64,000 nucleotides of DNA from an uncultured Oscillibacter sp. (GTDB lineage: Bacteria > Bacillota > Clostridia > Oscillospirales > Oscillospiraceae). The position numbers were made by a program, and so were the translations under genes. The stretch is taken from the NCBI GenBank assembly GCA_934574045.1, contig CAKTMK010000009.1:1-64000 (forward strand). Direction: 5' to 3'. The notes beneath the pieces were generated by a model. It ran no database searches, had not been told where the DNA came from, and saw nothing but the letters and a program-made list of their open reading frames with translations. Shown here in pieces: positions 32,845 to 41,192 of this stretch. Positions within the stretch are counted from its first letter, which is position 1. The number at the start of each line of letters is the position of its first letter.

Positions 32845-34473
32845 ATGATTACAGTCAACGATGTCTCTTTGAACTTCAGCGGGCAGTCTCTGTTCAAGGA
32901 CGTGAACCTGAAGTTCGTCCCCGGCAACTGCTACGGCATCATCGGCGCGAACGGCGCGGGCAAGACCACCTTCCTGCGCATCCTCTCCGGCGATCTGGAG
33001 CCGACCACCGGAGAGGTGATCGTCTCGGCCAACGAGCGGATGTCGGTGCTCAAGCAGGACCACTTCCAGTATGATGAATTCAGCGTGCTGGATACCGTCA
33101 TTATGGGCAACCAGCGCCTGTACGACATCATGAAGGAAAAGGACGCCCTGTATGAAAAGGAGGACTTTTCCGACGAGGACGGCGTGCGCGCCAGCGAGCT
33201 GGAGGCGGAGTTTGCCGACATGGACGGCTGGGAGGCGGAGTCCGACGCCAGCCGCCTGCTTCAGGGACTGGGCCTTTCCAACGAGATCCTCTATGAGCAG
33301 ATGTCCGCCCTGACCGCCAAGGAAAAGGTGAAGGTCCTGCTGGCGCAGGCCCTGTTCGGAAAGCCGGATATCATCCTGCTGGACGAGCCGACCAACCATC
33401 TGGACCTTCAGGCCATCGAGTGGCTGGAAAACTTCCTGATGGAGTACGAGGGCCTTATCATCGTGGTCAGCCACGACCGCTATTTCCTTAACAATGTCTG
33501 CACCAGCATCGTGGACGTGGACTACGGCCAGATCAAGATGTACGTGGGCAACTACGAATTCTGGTACGAGTCCAGCCAGATGGTCCAGAAGATGATGCGG
33601 GATCAGAACCGCAAGAACGAGGAGAAAATCAAGGAGCTGCAGCTCTTCATCCAGCGCTTCTCCGCCAACAAGTCCAAGTCCAAGCAGGCGACCTCCCGCC
33701 GCAAGCTGCTCGACAAGCTGACGGTGGAGGAGATGCCCGCGTCCTCCCGGCGGTATCCCTTTGTGGGCTTTACCATGGACCGGGAGCCGGGCAAGGAGAT
33801 TTTGACCGTGGAGGGCCTGAGCAAGACCATCGACGGGCGCAAGCTCCTCAATAACGTCTCCTTCCGGGTGAACAAGGGTGACAAGATCGCCTTTGTCGGC
33901 GAGAACGAGCTGGCCAAGACCACCCTGTTCAAGATCATCATGGAGGAGCTGGAGCCGGACGAGGGCAGCTTCAAATGGGGCACCACCATTACCACCAGCT
34001 ATTTCCCACTGGACAGCTCCGCGTTCTTCAACGACTGCGATCTGGACCTTGTGGAGTGGCTGGGCCAGTACACGCCGGACACGGCGGAGGCGAACACGGA
34101 GTCCTTCAAGCGCTCTTTCCTGGGCCGGATGCTTTTCTCCGGGGACGAGGTGTTCAAGCCGGTCAAGGTTCTCTCCGGCGGTGAAAAGGTGCGCTGCATG
34201 CTCTCGCGCATGATGCTCTTCGGCTCCAATGTGCTGGTCTTGGATCAGCCCACGAACCATCTGGATCTGGAGTCCATCACCGCAGTGAACAAGGGATTGA
34301 TGGAGTTCAAGGGCGTGGTGCTGTTTGCCAGCCACGACCACGAATTTGTCCAGACGGTGGCCAACCGGATCATCGATTTCCAGCCGGACGGCACCATCAT
34401 CGACAAGTTCTGCACCTATGACGACTATATTGAGCTGCGCCGCGCGGAAAACGCCGCGCCTACCAGCCTGTAA
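32845..34473 (+). CDS. ABC-F family ATPase (YkpA/YbiT-like)
   Basis: Soluble twin-ATPase of the ABC-F family, which act on ribosomes; 542 residues. NBD1 has normal Walker A GANGAGKTT near residue 36 and Walker B LLDEPTNHLD near 180, but its signature reads LTAKEK rather than LSGGQ. NBD2 has Walker A GENELAKTT near 352 (no GKS/T glycine), signature LSGGEK near 445, and LDQPTNHLD near 467, where Gln replaces the catalytic Glu. So one composite ATP site looks complete and the other degenerate. The inter-domain linker (about 240-300) is basic and helical. No antibiotic-resistance type features were recognised. Confidence 0.9.
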   Translation: MITVNDVSLNFSGQSLFKDVNLKFVPGNCYGIIGANGAGKTTFLRILSGDLEPTTGEVIVSANERMSVLKQDHFQYDEFSVLDTVIMGNQRLYDIMKEKDALYEKEDFSDEDGVRASELEAEFADMDGWEAESDASRLLQGLGLSNEILYEQMSALTAKEKVKVLLAQALFGKPDIILLDEPTNHLDLQAIEWLENFLMEYEGLIIVVSHDRYFLNNVCTSIVDVDYGQIKMYVGNYEFWYESSQMVQKMMRDQNRKNEEKIKELQLFIQRFSANKSKSKQATSRRKLLDKLTVEEMPASSRRYPFVGFTMDREPGKEILTVEGLSKTIDGRKLLNNVSFRVNKGDKIAFVGENELAKTTLFKIIMEELEPDEGSFKWGTTITTSYFPLDSSAFFNDCDLDLVEWLGQYTPDTAEANTESFKRSFLGRMLFSGDEVFKPVKVLSGGEKVRCMLSRMMLFGSNVLVLDQPTNHLDLESITAVNKGLMEFKGVVLFASHDHEFVQTVANRIIDFQPDGTIIDKFCTYDDYIELRRAENAAPTSL

Positions 34474-34487
34474 AACAGCAGAAGATC

Positions 34488-34523
34488 AGCGCCGCCCCGT
34501 CCCATTTGGGACGGGGCGGCGCT
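34488..34523 (+). terminator. Hairpin after the ABC-F gene
   Basis: AGCGCCGCCCCGTCCCA pairs perfectly with TGGGACGGGGCGGCGCT. A 17-pair stem, without a good U-run on either strand; it may still stop or stabilise the transcript. Confidence 0.55.
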
Positions 34524-34791
34524 TCTGCGCGGGAGGGCAGTCCGGCGGGTCGGGCTGAGGACGCGAAGAGAACGGCCCTGCGGCCCCGACTGGGGGACGC
34601 GAGGAGAGTGGTTTTATGACACCGGCGGGGAAATGCGTGAGAAAGCGCCGGGCCGCCCGACGGCTCCAACGGGGTCACGGAAAGCAGCCTGCGATTTCAT
34701 GGGGCGGACGGGAAGCGCGGAAAGCAGTCGGCGATCCGGCGTGTTTGAAAAAAGCAAACGCCCCGCCGTCGGCCTTTGGCGGAAACCGCGT
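34524..34791. other. Intergenic, no gene supported
   Basis: Between the ABC-F hairpin and the asd terminator. Reading frames here are GC-driven and have no protein-like features. Two related strings, GGAAAGCAGCCTGCGAT near 34679 and GGAAAGCAGTCGGCGAT near 34718, form an imperfect direct repeat. No promoter or RNA family recognised. Confidence 0.4.
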
Positions 34792-34823
34792 AAAAAAGCG
34801 CCGCGCTCCAAACGGAGCGCGGC
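34792..34823 (-). terminator. Intrinsic terminator of asd
   Basis: On the minus strand GCCGCGCTCC, loop GTTT, GGAGCGCGGC, then a run of T (A-run at 34792-34797 on the plus strand). It lies 28 bases past the asd stop. Confidence 0.9.
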
Positions 34824-34850
34824 ACTTGCCGGATGTGATCCGATCAGCGG

Positions 34851-35942
34851 TCAGCGGGGCTGGATGTAGCCCTCCTTGCACAGAAGCTCCGCCAGCAGCA
34901 CCGCGCCGCCGGCCGCGCCCCGGAGGGTGTTGTGGCTCAGGCCGACGAACTTGTAATCGTACTGCGTATCCTCCCGCAGACGGCCCAGAGAGATGGCCAT
35001 GCCGTGTTCCAGATTCCGGTCCAGACGGGTCTGGGGGCGGTCCGGCTCCTCAAAGTAGTGCAGGAACTGCTTGGGCGCGGAGGGAAGCTCCAGCTCCTGC
35101 GCCGGGCCGCGGAACGAGGCCCAGTCCTGCTTGATCTGCTCGATGGAGGGCTTGCAGCCGTCCTTGAACTTCATGAACACGGCGGCCATGTGGCCGTCCT
35201 GGCAGGCGACGCGGAAGCACTGGGCCGTGATAAGAGGGGCGTCCGCCTTGACGATCTTTCCGCCGTCGATATGGCCCCAGAGCTTGAGCGGCTCCTGCTC
35301 GCTCTTTTCCTCCTCGCCGCCGATGTAGGGGATGCAGTTGTCCACCATCTCCGGCCAGCGCTGGAAGGTCTTGCCCGCGCCGGAGATGGCCTGATAGGTG
35401 CACACCAGCGCCCGCTCAAGGCCGTACTTCAGCAGGGGATGCAGGGCGGGTACGTAGCTTTGCAGGGAGCAGTTGGACTTGACGGCCACAAAGCCCCGCT
35501 TCGTGCCCAGCCGGCGGCGCTGGGCGTCGATGATCCGGATGTGCTCCGCGTTGATCTCCGGCACCACCATGGGAACGTCGTCCGTCCAGCGGTTGGCGGA
35601 GTTGTTGGAGACGATGGGGCACTCCAGCTTGGCGTACTTTTCCTCCAGCGCCCGGATCTCCTCCTTCTTCATGTCCACGGCGCAGAAGCAGAAGTCCACC
35701 TGCTCCGCCAGCTTCGCCGCGTCGGCCTCCGCGTCCAGAATGATTAGACCCTTGGCCTCCTCCGGGATGGGCGCGTCCATGGCCCAGCGGGGAGAAGCGG
35801 CCTCCTCATAGGTCTTGCCCGCGCTGCGCGCGCTGGCGGCCACGGCGGTGAGCTGGAACCACGGGTGGTTTTCAAGCAGAGTGATAAAGCGCTGGCCCAC
35901 CATGCCGGTGCAGCCGATCACGCCGACCTTGTACTGTTTCAT
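34851..35942 (-). CDS. asd: Aspartate-semialdehyde dehydrogenase (archaeal/fungal-type)
   Basis: NADP-dependent reduction of aspartyl phosphate, giving lysine/diaminopimelate, threonine and methionine precursors. The ATG at 35942 (MKQYKVGVIGCTGMVGQRF), behind AAGGAGG, gives 363 residues; the longer frame runs into the promoter. GCTGMVGQ is the NADP loop; the catalytic Cys is in VAVKSNCSLQSY near residue 153. The overall pattern (SNNSANRW, GAGKTFQRWPEM, HIDGG) belongs to the archaeal/fungal-type branch rather than the usual Bacillus form. A single-gene minus-strand unit, divergent from spoIID. Confidence 0.93.
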   Translation of the reverse strand: MKQYKVGVIGCTGMVGQRFITLLENHPWFQLTAVAASARSAGKTYEEAASPRWAMDAPIPEEAKGLIILDAEADAAKLAEQVDFCFCAVDMKKEEIRALEEKYAKLECPIVSNNSANRWTDDVPMVVPEINAEHIRIIDAQRRRLGTKRGFVAVKSNCSLQSYVPALHPLLKYGLERALVCTYQAISGAGKTFQRWPEMVDNCIPYIGGEEEKSEQEPLKLWGHIDGGKIVKADAPLITAQCFRVACQDGHMAAVFMKFKDGCKPSIEQIKQDWASFRGPAQELELPSAPKQFLHYFEEPDRPQTRLDRNLEHGMAISLGRLREDTQYDYKFVGLSHNTLRGAAGGAVLLAELLCKEGYIQPR

Positions 35943-35985
35943 ACCGATTGCCTCCTTGTGTTTGACGCGGAGCGTCGAATTTTTG

Positions 35986-36014
35986 TTGAATGTGGAGCCT
36001 TGATGTACTATAAT
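35986..36014 (+). promoter_or_regulatory. Sigma-A promoter of spoIID, overlapping the asd promoter region
   Basis: TTGAAT 35986-35991, 17-base spacer, TATAAT 36009-36014, directed to spoIID. On the opposite strand TATAGT overlaps the same TA-rich core with a TTGTTG about 18 bases upstream, which would serve asd. The two divergent promoters therefore share their -10 region. Confidence 0.7.
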
Positions 36015-36122
36015 AAATAGCGGCGCTGTCCAACAAAAAACGTGTTCGTCCGAGACGGACATTTGTATGTATGGTAGCACACTTTCCAAGTTTCGTCAAG
36101 GCAAAAACGCTGTGGAGGATAT

Positions 36123-37649
36123 ATGAAAAAACTGCTGTGCGCACTGTCCGTTCTCGTCATATTTCTTGCGCTGAACACAGTGTCCGCCTCCGCCGCCGTC
36201 AACGGCACGGTGCGGGTGGGCCTGCGGTACGGCAGCGGCGCGCTGACTTCTGCCAATCTGGAAAACACCCAGAGCGGCGGCTACGATCTGGGCTATTACG
36301 ACGGCGGGCGCAGTTTTGTCCCTCTGGGACACATTGCCCGGACCGCCGTTACCATGACGACGGGAGACACGCTCGGCTCCTTTGGGGAGACGGGGCCTTA
36401 CGGCTCCTTTGAGGAGGCGTCCGCCGCCGCCGCGGAGCGGGGCGGGTGGCCCGCCTATGTGAGCGGGCAGTTTTTCGCCCGGTACAGCGGCGGCGGGAAC
36501 GGACACGGATCCGCCGCCGTCGCAGTGACGGAGACCGGGTCGGGCGCGGCGCTGTTCGAGTTCGACTGTCAGGGGCTTTACGAGCTGGGCGTGCTTCCGG
36601 CGGGCGGCCCCACATGGTTCAAGGGCTATCGCTATGCGGGCGGATTTTCCTATCCCCGGGTCACCGGCGGCGGACTGTACGTGGTCAATGTCGTCTCGCT
36701 GGAGGACTACGTGAAGGGCGTGCTGCCCCACGAGATGGGGAAGGGGTGGCCCGCCGCCGCGCTGGAGGCGCAGGCGGTGTGCGCGCGGACCTATGCCTCG
36801 GTCACGTCGAAGCACCTGAGCGCTTACGGGTTCGACGTGTGCAGCACCACGGACTGTCAGGTCTACAACGGCGTGAACGCCTCCGGCCCGGACACGGACG
36901 CGGCGGTGGACGCCACGGCGGGAGAGTGCGTCTGGTATCAGGGTTCGCTGGCGGAGACGGTGTACCACTCCAGCGACGGCGGCGCGACGGAGAGCGCGGA
37001 GAACGTCTGGAACGACCGGGTGGACTATCTGATCGGAAAGCCGGACCCCTATGAGGAGCGGATCAGCATTCCCGATTACCGCTATACCGTGACCTATACT
37101 CCGGCAGAGCTGACATGGGTGCTGCAAAACAGCGGCTATTCCATCGGAACGGTGAAAAACGCCTACGTCTCGGAGCGCACCCCCACAGGGAACGTCCGCC
37201 GGGTGACATTTGAGGATACCTCTGGCCGGACGCTGACGGTGAAGGGAGAGACCTGCCGTCTGGCGTTTTATAGCACGACCTACGGCAAGAGCGTGAAGAG
37301 CATGCGCTTTTCCATCAACGGGAACGAGAGCGGCATGACTGCCGGGTACTATATCAATGCGGACGGCGGCGTGTCCTCGCTGGAGGGGGCATATACCATC
37401 TCCGGCGGGGGAACGGTGGCGCCCCGCTCCGGCGGCGCGCTTTACGCCGTCACCTCCTCCGGGACCGCGCCGCTGGAGAAGAGCGCGTCCGGCTCCGCGG
37501 GAGCCGCGCCGGGGAGCTTTGTGATCTCCGGGACCGGAAACGGGCATAATGTGGGAATGAGCCAGTACGGCGCAAAGGCCATGGCGGAGCAGGGCTTTTC
37601 CTACCGCGAGATCCTTGAGTTTTATTATACCGGCGTGACCGTCGGTTGA
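36123..37649 (+). CDS. spoIID: SpoIID/LytB-domain cell wall protein
   Basis: Secreted or membrane-anchored peptidoglycan lytic transglycosylase family protein; in B. subtilis SpoIID drives engulfment with SpoIIM and SpoIIP. 508 residues with signal peptide MKKLLCALSVLVIFLALNTVSASAA. The SpoIID domain has VNVVSLEDYVKGVLPHEMGKGWPAAALEAQAVCARTYA near residue 190 (with the conserved Glu), YNGVNASGPDTDAAVDATAGE near 250, YHSSDGGATESAENVW near 280 and the closing GHNVGMSQYGAKAMAEQG near 480. An inserted stretch near 385-460 is Gly/Ser-rich. Because several paralogues can occur in one genome, the exact orthology to spoIID is likely but not certain. Confidence 0.85.
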   Translation: MKKLLCALSVLVIFLALNTVSASAAVNGTVRVGLRYGSGALTSANLENTQSGGYDLGYYDGGRSFVPLGHIARTAVTMTTGDTLGSFGETGPYGSFEEASAAAAERGGWPAYVSGQFFARYSGGGNGHGSAAVAVTETGSGAALFEFDCQGLYELGVLPAGGPTWFKGYRYAGGFSYPRVTGGGLYVVNVVSLEDYVKGVLPHEMGKGWPAAALEAQAVCARTYASVTSKHLSAYGFDVCSTTDCQVYNGVNASGPDTDAAVDATAGECVWYQGSLAETVYHSSDGGATESAENVWNDRVDYLIGKPDPYEERISIPDYRYTVTYTPAELTWVLQNSGYSIGTVKNAYVSERTPTGNVRRVTFEDTSGRTLTVKGETCRLAFYSTTYGKSVKSMRFSINGNESGMTAGYYINADGGVSSLEGAYTISGGGTVAPRSGGALYAVTSSGTAPLEKSASGSAGAAPGSFVISGTGNGHNVGMSQYGAKAMAEQGFSYREILEFYYTGVTVG

Positions 37650-37711
37650 CGCAAGTTGGCATACCGCCGGCCGGACGGGCGGGAGGGCCGCTCAGGCCCA
37701 TGGAGGAATAC

Positions 37712-38737
37712 ATGAAGACCAGCGATTTTTACTATGACCTGCCCAAGGAGCTGATCGCCCAGACGCCCATCGAGAAGCGGGACGCGTCCCGTCTGCTGAC
37801 GCTGGACAAGAACACCGGGGCATGGGAGCATCATCATTTTTACGAGCTTCCCGACTTCCTGACCGAAAAGGACTGCCTGATTCTGAACGATTCCCGCGTC
37901 CTGCCGGCCCGGCTGCTGGGCCACCGGCTGCCCGGCGGCGGCGTGTGCGAGGTGCTGCTGCTGGTGGACCGGGGCGAAAACGTGTGGGAGTGTCTGGTCC
38001 GTCCGGGGAAAAAGCTGCGTCCCGGCGCGCAGGTCTCCTTCGGAAACGGCGAGCTGACCGGCGAAATCGTCGGCGAGGTGGAGGGCGGCAACCGTCTGGT
38101 GAAGTTCCGCTACGAGGGCATTTTTCTGGAGGTGCTGGACCGGCTGGGGAAGATGCCGCTTCCGCCTTACATCAAGGAGGAGCTTCAGGACCGGGAACGG
38201 TATCAGACCGTCTATTCCAAGGAACTGGGCAGCGCCGCCGCGCCCACGGCGGGCCTGCACTTTACGAAGGAGCTGCTGGAGAAGATCGCCGCCAAGGGCG
38301 TGGGCATCGGCTATGTGACGCTCCACGTGGGGCTGGGGACTTTCCGCCCGGTGAAGGAGGAGGAGATCACCGACCACGAGATGCACAGCGAATACTGCAT
38401 CATCCCGCAGGAGACGGCGGACCTCATCAACCGGACCCGCGCCAACGGCGGACGGGTGATCTGCGTGGGAACGACCTCCTGCCGGACGGTGGAGAGCTGG
38501 GCGGCGGAGGACGGCCATATGGAGGCGAAGGCGGGGTGGACTAGCATCTACATTTACCCCGGCTACCGCTTCAAGGTCATGGACGCGCTGGTGACGAACT
38601 TCCACCTGCCGGAGTCCACGCTCATCATGCTGGTTTCCGCGCTGGCGGGGAGGGAGCATGTGCTGGCGGCGTATGAGGAGGCCGTTCGGCAGCGCTACCG
38701 CTTCTTCAGCTTCGGCGACGCAATGTTCATTCACTGA
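37712..38737 (+). CDS. queA: tRNA preQ1(34) S-adenosylmethionine ribosyltransferase-isomerase
   Basis: Transfers the ribosyl of SAM to preQ1 in tRNA, making epoxyqueuosine. ATG at 37712 (MKTSDFYYDLPKELIAQTP) is 5 bases from GGAGG; upstream in-frame ATG at 37700 is less well placed. 341 residues, with LNDSRVLPARL near residue 60, SKELGSAAAPTAGLHFT near 170 and VGTTSCRTVESW near 252, and TNFHLPESTLIMLVSALAG near 292. With tgt downstream it forms a queuosine module. Confidence 0.96.
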   Translation: MKTSDFYYDLPKELIAQTPIEKRDASRLLTLDKNTGAWEHHHFYELPDFLTEKDCLILNDSRVLPARLLGHRLPGGGVCEVLLLVDRGENVWECLVRPGKKLRPGAQVSFGNGELTGEIVGEVEGGNRLVKFRYEGIFLEVLDRLGKMPLPPYIKEELQDRERYQTVYSKELGSAAAPTAGLHFTKELLEKIAAKGVGIGYVTLHVGLGTFRPVKEEEITDHEMHSEYCIIPQETADLINRTRANGGRVICVGTTSCRTVESWAAEDGHMEAKAGWTSIYIYPGYRFKVMDALVTNFHLPESTLIMLVSALAGREHVLAAYEEAVRQRYRFFSFGDAMFIH

Positions 38738-38744
38738 GGATACA

Positions 38745-38817
38745 CCGTATATGCAAAAGCAAAGCTGCATATACAATGAATATTCAAATGTGCATTCTGC
38801 ATATACGGAATGTGCAT
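38745..38817. repeat. TGCATATAC repeat cluster downstream of queA
   Basis: CCGTATATGCA (38745-38755) and TGCATATACGG (38798-38808) are perfect 11-base inverted repeats; a third half-site TGCATATAC lies at 38766-38774. AATGTGCAT occurs twice (38787-38795, 38809-38817). The stretch is much richer in AT than its surroundings. It could be an operator array, a stem-loop in the queA-tgt transcript or a small inserted repeat. Confidence 0.7.
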
Positions 38818-38833
38818 GACGGGAGTGGGACGG

Positions 38834-39094
38834 ATGGAGCTGACGGAGCTTCCCAACATCGGACCGGTTCTGGCGGAAAATCTGCGCAGAGCGGGCATTG
38901 AAACGCCGGAGGAGCTGCGCGGGATCGGCGAATACGAGGCGTTCCTGCGGGTCCGGGCACGGGTGGACGGCGGCGCGTGCCTGCATCAGCTGGAGGCCAT
39001 TGCGGGCGCGGCGGCTGGCGTGAAAAAGTCCGCTTTGCCGCCGGAGAAAAAGGCGGAGCTGAAGGTGTGGTTCCGCACCATAAAAAACACATAA
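38834..39094 (+). CDS. TfoX/Sxy C-terminal domain protein
   Basis: 86-residue helix-hairpin-helix protein (MELTELPNIGPVLAENLRRAGIETPEELRGIG) matching the C-terminal domain of TfoX/Sxy. The ATG at 38834 follows GGGAG; an earlier ATG at 38816 is within the repeat cluster. It lacks the N-terminal TfoX domain, as usual for the Firmicutes stand-alone version, so a competence role cannot be assumed; it may bind DNA. Sits between queA and tgt. Confidence 0.8.
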   Translation: MELTELPNIGPVLAENLRRAGIETPEELRGIGEYEAFLRVRARVDGGACLHQLEAIAGAAAGVKKSALPPEKKAELKVWFRTIKNT

Positions 39095-39104
39095 GGAGCA
39101 GCGA

Positions 39105-40238
39105 ATGTTTAAAGTCATCAAGTATCAGGGCCGCGCCCGGCGGGGCGAATTTTCCTGCGCCCACGGCGGAACGGTGCAGACGCCGGTGTTCATGAACGTG
39201 GGGACGCAGGGGGCGATCAAGGGTGGCGTCAGCGCCCATGATCTGGCGCAGATCGGCTGCCAGATCGAGCTTTCCAACACCTATCATCTGCATCTGCGTC
39301 CCGGCGATCAGATCGTGCGCAAAATGGGCGGATTGCACCGGTTCATGGACTGGAATGGCCCAATCCTGACGGATTCCGGCGGGTTTCAGGTGTTCTCTCT
39401 GGCCTCTCTGCGGAAGATCCGGGAGGAGGGCGTGACGTTCGCGTCCCATATCGACGGCCGCAAGATCTTCATGGGACCGGAGGAATCCATGCAGATCCAG
39501 TCCAATCTGGGCAGCGACATCGCCATGGCCTTTGACGAGTGCGTGGAGAATCCGGCCACGTATGAATATGCCAAGGCGTCCTGCGAGCGGACGGCCCGGT
39601 GGCTGGCCCGGTGCAAGACGGAGCACGACCGGCTCAACGCCCTGCCGGACACGGTGAATCCCGGGCAGATGCTCTTCGGCATCAATCAGGGCGCCACCTT
39701 CCCGGACCTGCGGGTGTGGCACATGGACGAGATCGCCAAGCTGGACTGCGACGGATACGCCATCGGCGGCCTTGCTGTGGGCGAGCCGGCGGAGGTAATG
39801 TACGAGATCATCGACGCGGTGGAGCCGCATATGCCCAAGGAGAAGCCCCGGTATCTCATGGGCGTGGGCACCCCCAGCAACATTATCGAGGCCGTCAGCC
39901 GCGGCGTGGACTTCTTCGACTGCGTGATGCCCTCCCGCAACGGGCGGCACGGCAAGCTCTTTACGTGGGAGGGGACGGTGAACATCCTCAACCAGAAGTA
40001 CGAGACGGACCCGCTGCCGGTGAGCGAGAGCTGCGGTTGCCCCTGCTGCCGCAGCTTTTCCAGAGCGTACCTGCGCCACTTGTTCAAGGCGGACGAGGTA
40101 CTGGCGCTGCGCCTTGCGGTGCTCCATAACCTGTGGTTCTACAACGAGCTGATGAGCCGCATCCGCGCCGCGCTGGACGAGGGGACCTTCGACGCGTTCC
40201 GCGCCCGGTACAGCGGGAAGCTGGAGCTGCGGGCGTAA
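39105..40238 (+). CDS. tgt: Queuine/preQ1 tRNA-guanine transglycosylase
   Basis: Swaps guanine 34 for preQ1 in GUN-anticodon tRNAs. 377 residues; the catalytic Asp is in LTDSGGFQVFSL near residue 88, the second Asp in DCVMPSRNGRHG near 270, and the zinc site is CGCPCCRSFSRAYLRHL near 308. GGLAVGEPAEVMYEII is the substrate loop. SD AAGGAGCAGCG. All catalytic residues present. Confidence 0.97.
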   Translation: MFKVIKYQGRARRGEFSCAHGGTVQTPVFMNVGTQGAIKGGVSAHDLAQIGCQIELSNTYHLHLRPGDQIVRKMGGLHRFMDWNGPILTDSGGFQVFSLASLRKIREEGVTFASHIDGRKIFMGPEESMQIQSNLGSDIAMAFDECVENPATYEYAKASCERTARWLARCKTEHDRLNALPDTVNPGQMLFGINQGATFPDLRVWHMDEIAKLDCDGYAIGGLAVGEPAEVMYEIIDAVEPHMPKEKPRYLMGVGTPSNIIEAVSRGVDFFDCVMPSRNGRHGKLFTWEGTVNILNQKYETDPLPVSESCGCPCCRSFSRAYLRHLFKADEVLALRLAVLHNLWFYNELMSRIRAALDEGTFDAFRARYSGKLELRA

Positions 40239-40253
40239 GGCGGCAAAAAGGAC

Positions 40254-40282
40254 TTGCAAATACCGCCTGCATTGGATATAAT
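40254..40282 (+). promoter_or_regulatory. Sigma-A promoter of yajC
   Basis: TTGCAA 40254-40259, 17-base spacer, TATAAT 40277-40282, 37 bases upstream of the yajC ATG. Confidence 0.85.
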
Positions 40283-40318
40283 AAACATATTCTGATTTTA
40301 CAAAGGAGTATTTGTCCC

Positions 40319-40690
40319 ATGGATACTATGACGATCGCAATGCTGGTGCTTCTGATCCTGGTTTTCTACTTTATGGTCATCCGCCCCGAGAACAAGCGGA
40401 AGAAGGCGGCTGAGGAGCTGCGCAACGGTCTGAAGAAGGGCGATAAGATCACGACCATCGGCGGCATCGTCGGCACCATCGTGCAGGTGAACGACGACAC
40501 CATCGTGATCGAGACCAGCGATGACCGTGTCCGCATGGAGCTGACCAAGTGGGCCGTTTCCACCACCGGCGTGCAGACCAGCACGGAACCTGCTGCGGCG
40601 AAGAAGAGCAAGGAAGAGCCGGCGGAGGAGCCTGCTGCGGAGGAGAAGGAAAACTCCGACGAGAAGAAGCCCTGGGATCCTGAAAAGTAA
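40319..40690 (+). CDS. yajC: Preprotein translocase subunit YajC
   Basis: Small accessory protein of the SecDF complex. 123 residues; one membrane helix near 5-23 (TIAMLVLLILVFYFMVIRP) followed by the conserved ENKRKKAAEELRNGLKKGDKITTIGGIVGTIVQVNDDTIVIE. The acidic Lys/Glu/Ala-rich tail is unstructured. ATG at 40319 after AAAGGAG. Downstream TIGR04086 partner is typical for Clostridia. Confidence 0.95.
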   Translation: MDTMTIAMLVLLILVFYFMVIRPENKRKKAAEELRNGLKKGDKITTIGGIVGTIVQVNDDTIVIETSDDRVRMELTKWAVSTTGVQTSTEPAAAKKSKEEPAEEPAAEEKENSDEKKPWDPEK

Positions 40691-40710
40691 AAGGCTCGTT
40701 CATAATCGAA

Positions 40711-40760
40711 CCTCCCTCGTCATATGCTTGAAAAGAGCATTTGACGGGGGAGGATTTTTT
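40711..40760 (+). terminator. Terminator-like hairpin that also covers the SD of the next gene
   Basis: CCTCCCTCGTCA 40711-40722 pairs with TGACGGGGGAGG 40742-40753, with an inner ATGCT/AGCAT stem, and is followed by ATTTTTT directly before the ATG at 40761. The 3' arm is the ribosome-binding site of the downstream gene. Formation of the stem would both stop transcription and hide the SD. Confidence 0.65.
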
Positions 40761-41192
40761 ATGTCCAAACGCAAGGTGCCCAGCTGGGCGGGGATACCGG
40801 GAGGCGCGGCGCTTTCGCTGGGCCTGTACATTTTGCTGCAATGCCTGCTGGCACTGCTGACGGTTCAGGATATGCTGGACCCTGCGGCGGCGCTCCGGCT
40901 CCAGATCGGGAGCGCCACGCTGGCTGCGCTGTGCGGCGGCGTGCTGTCCGCCCACGGGACCGGCATGGGCGCGCTTCCTGCGGCGATGGCCGGGGCGGCG
41001 TGCTTCGCGGTGCTGATCGTTCTGGGTGGGCTTCTGATATGCGACGGCCTTGTTTGGTCAACGCGGGGGATCGCTCTGCTGGCCGCGGCGCTGGCTGGCG
41101 GACTGGCTGCTGGACTGCTCTGCGGCAGACGCGGCGGAAAGCGTAGGAAAAAGCCGGCCGCGCGGACCGGCAGGGCGCGTGGCAGAGCCTGA
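40761..41192 (+). CDS. TIGR04086 family membrane protein
   Basis: 143-residue membrane protein with about four hydrophobic segments (residues 13-33, 45-60, 68-92, 98-120) and a strongly basic C-terminus, RRGGKRRKKPAARTGRARGRA. It sits directly behind yajC, where TIGR04086 proteins are typically found in Clostridia. Function unknown. Start chosen at ATG 40761, which has GGGGGAGG at 7 bases; longer in-frame starts lie within the hairpin. Confidence 0.8.
   Translation: MSKRKVPSWAGIPGGAALSLGLYILLQCLLALLTVQDMLDPAAALRLQIGSATLAALCGGVLSAHGTGMGALPAAMAGAACFAVLIVLGGLLICDGLVWSTRGIALLAAALAGGLAAGLLCGRRGGKRRKKPAARTGRARGRA

Noticed and set aside
34616..35134. 172-codon plus-strand frame across the asd terminator
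   Set aside because: Antisense to asd and through an intrinsic terminator; no conserved features.
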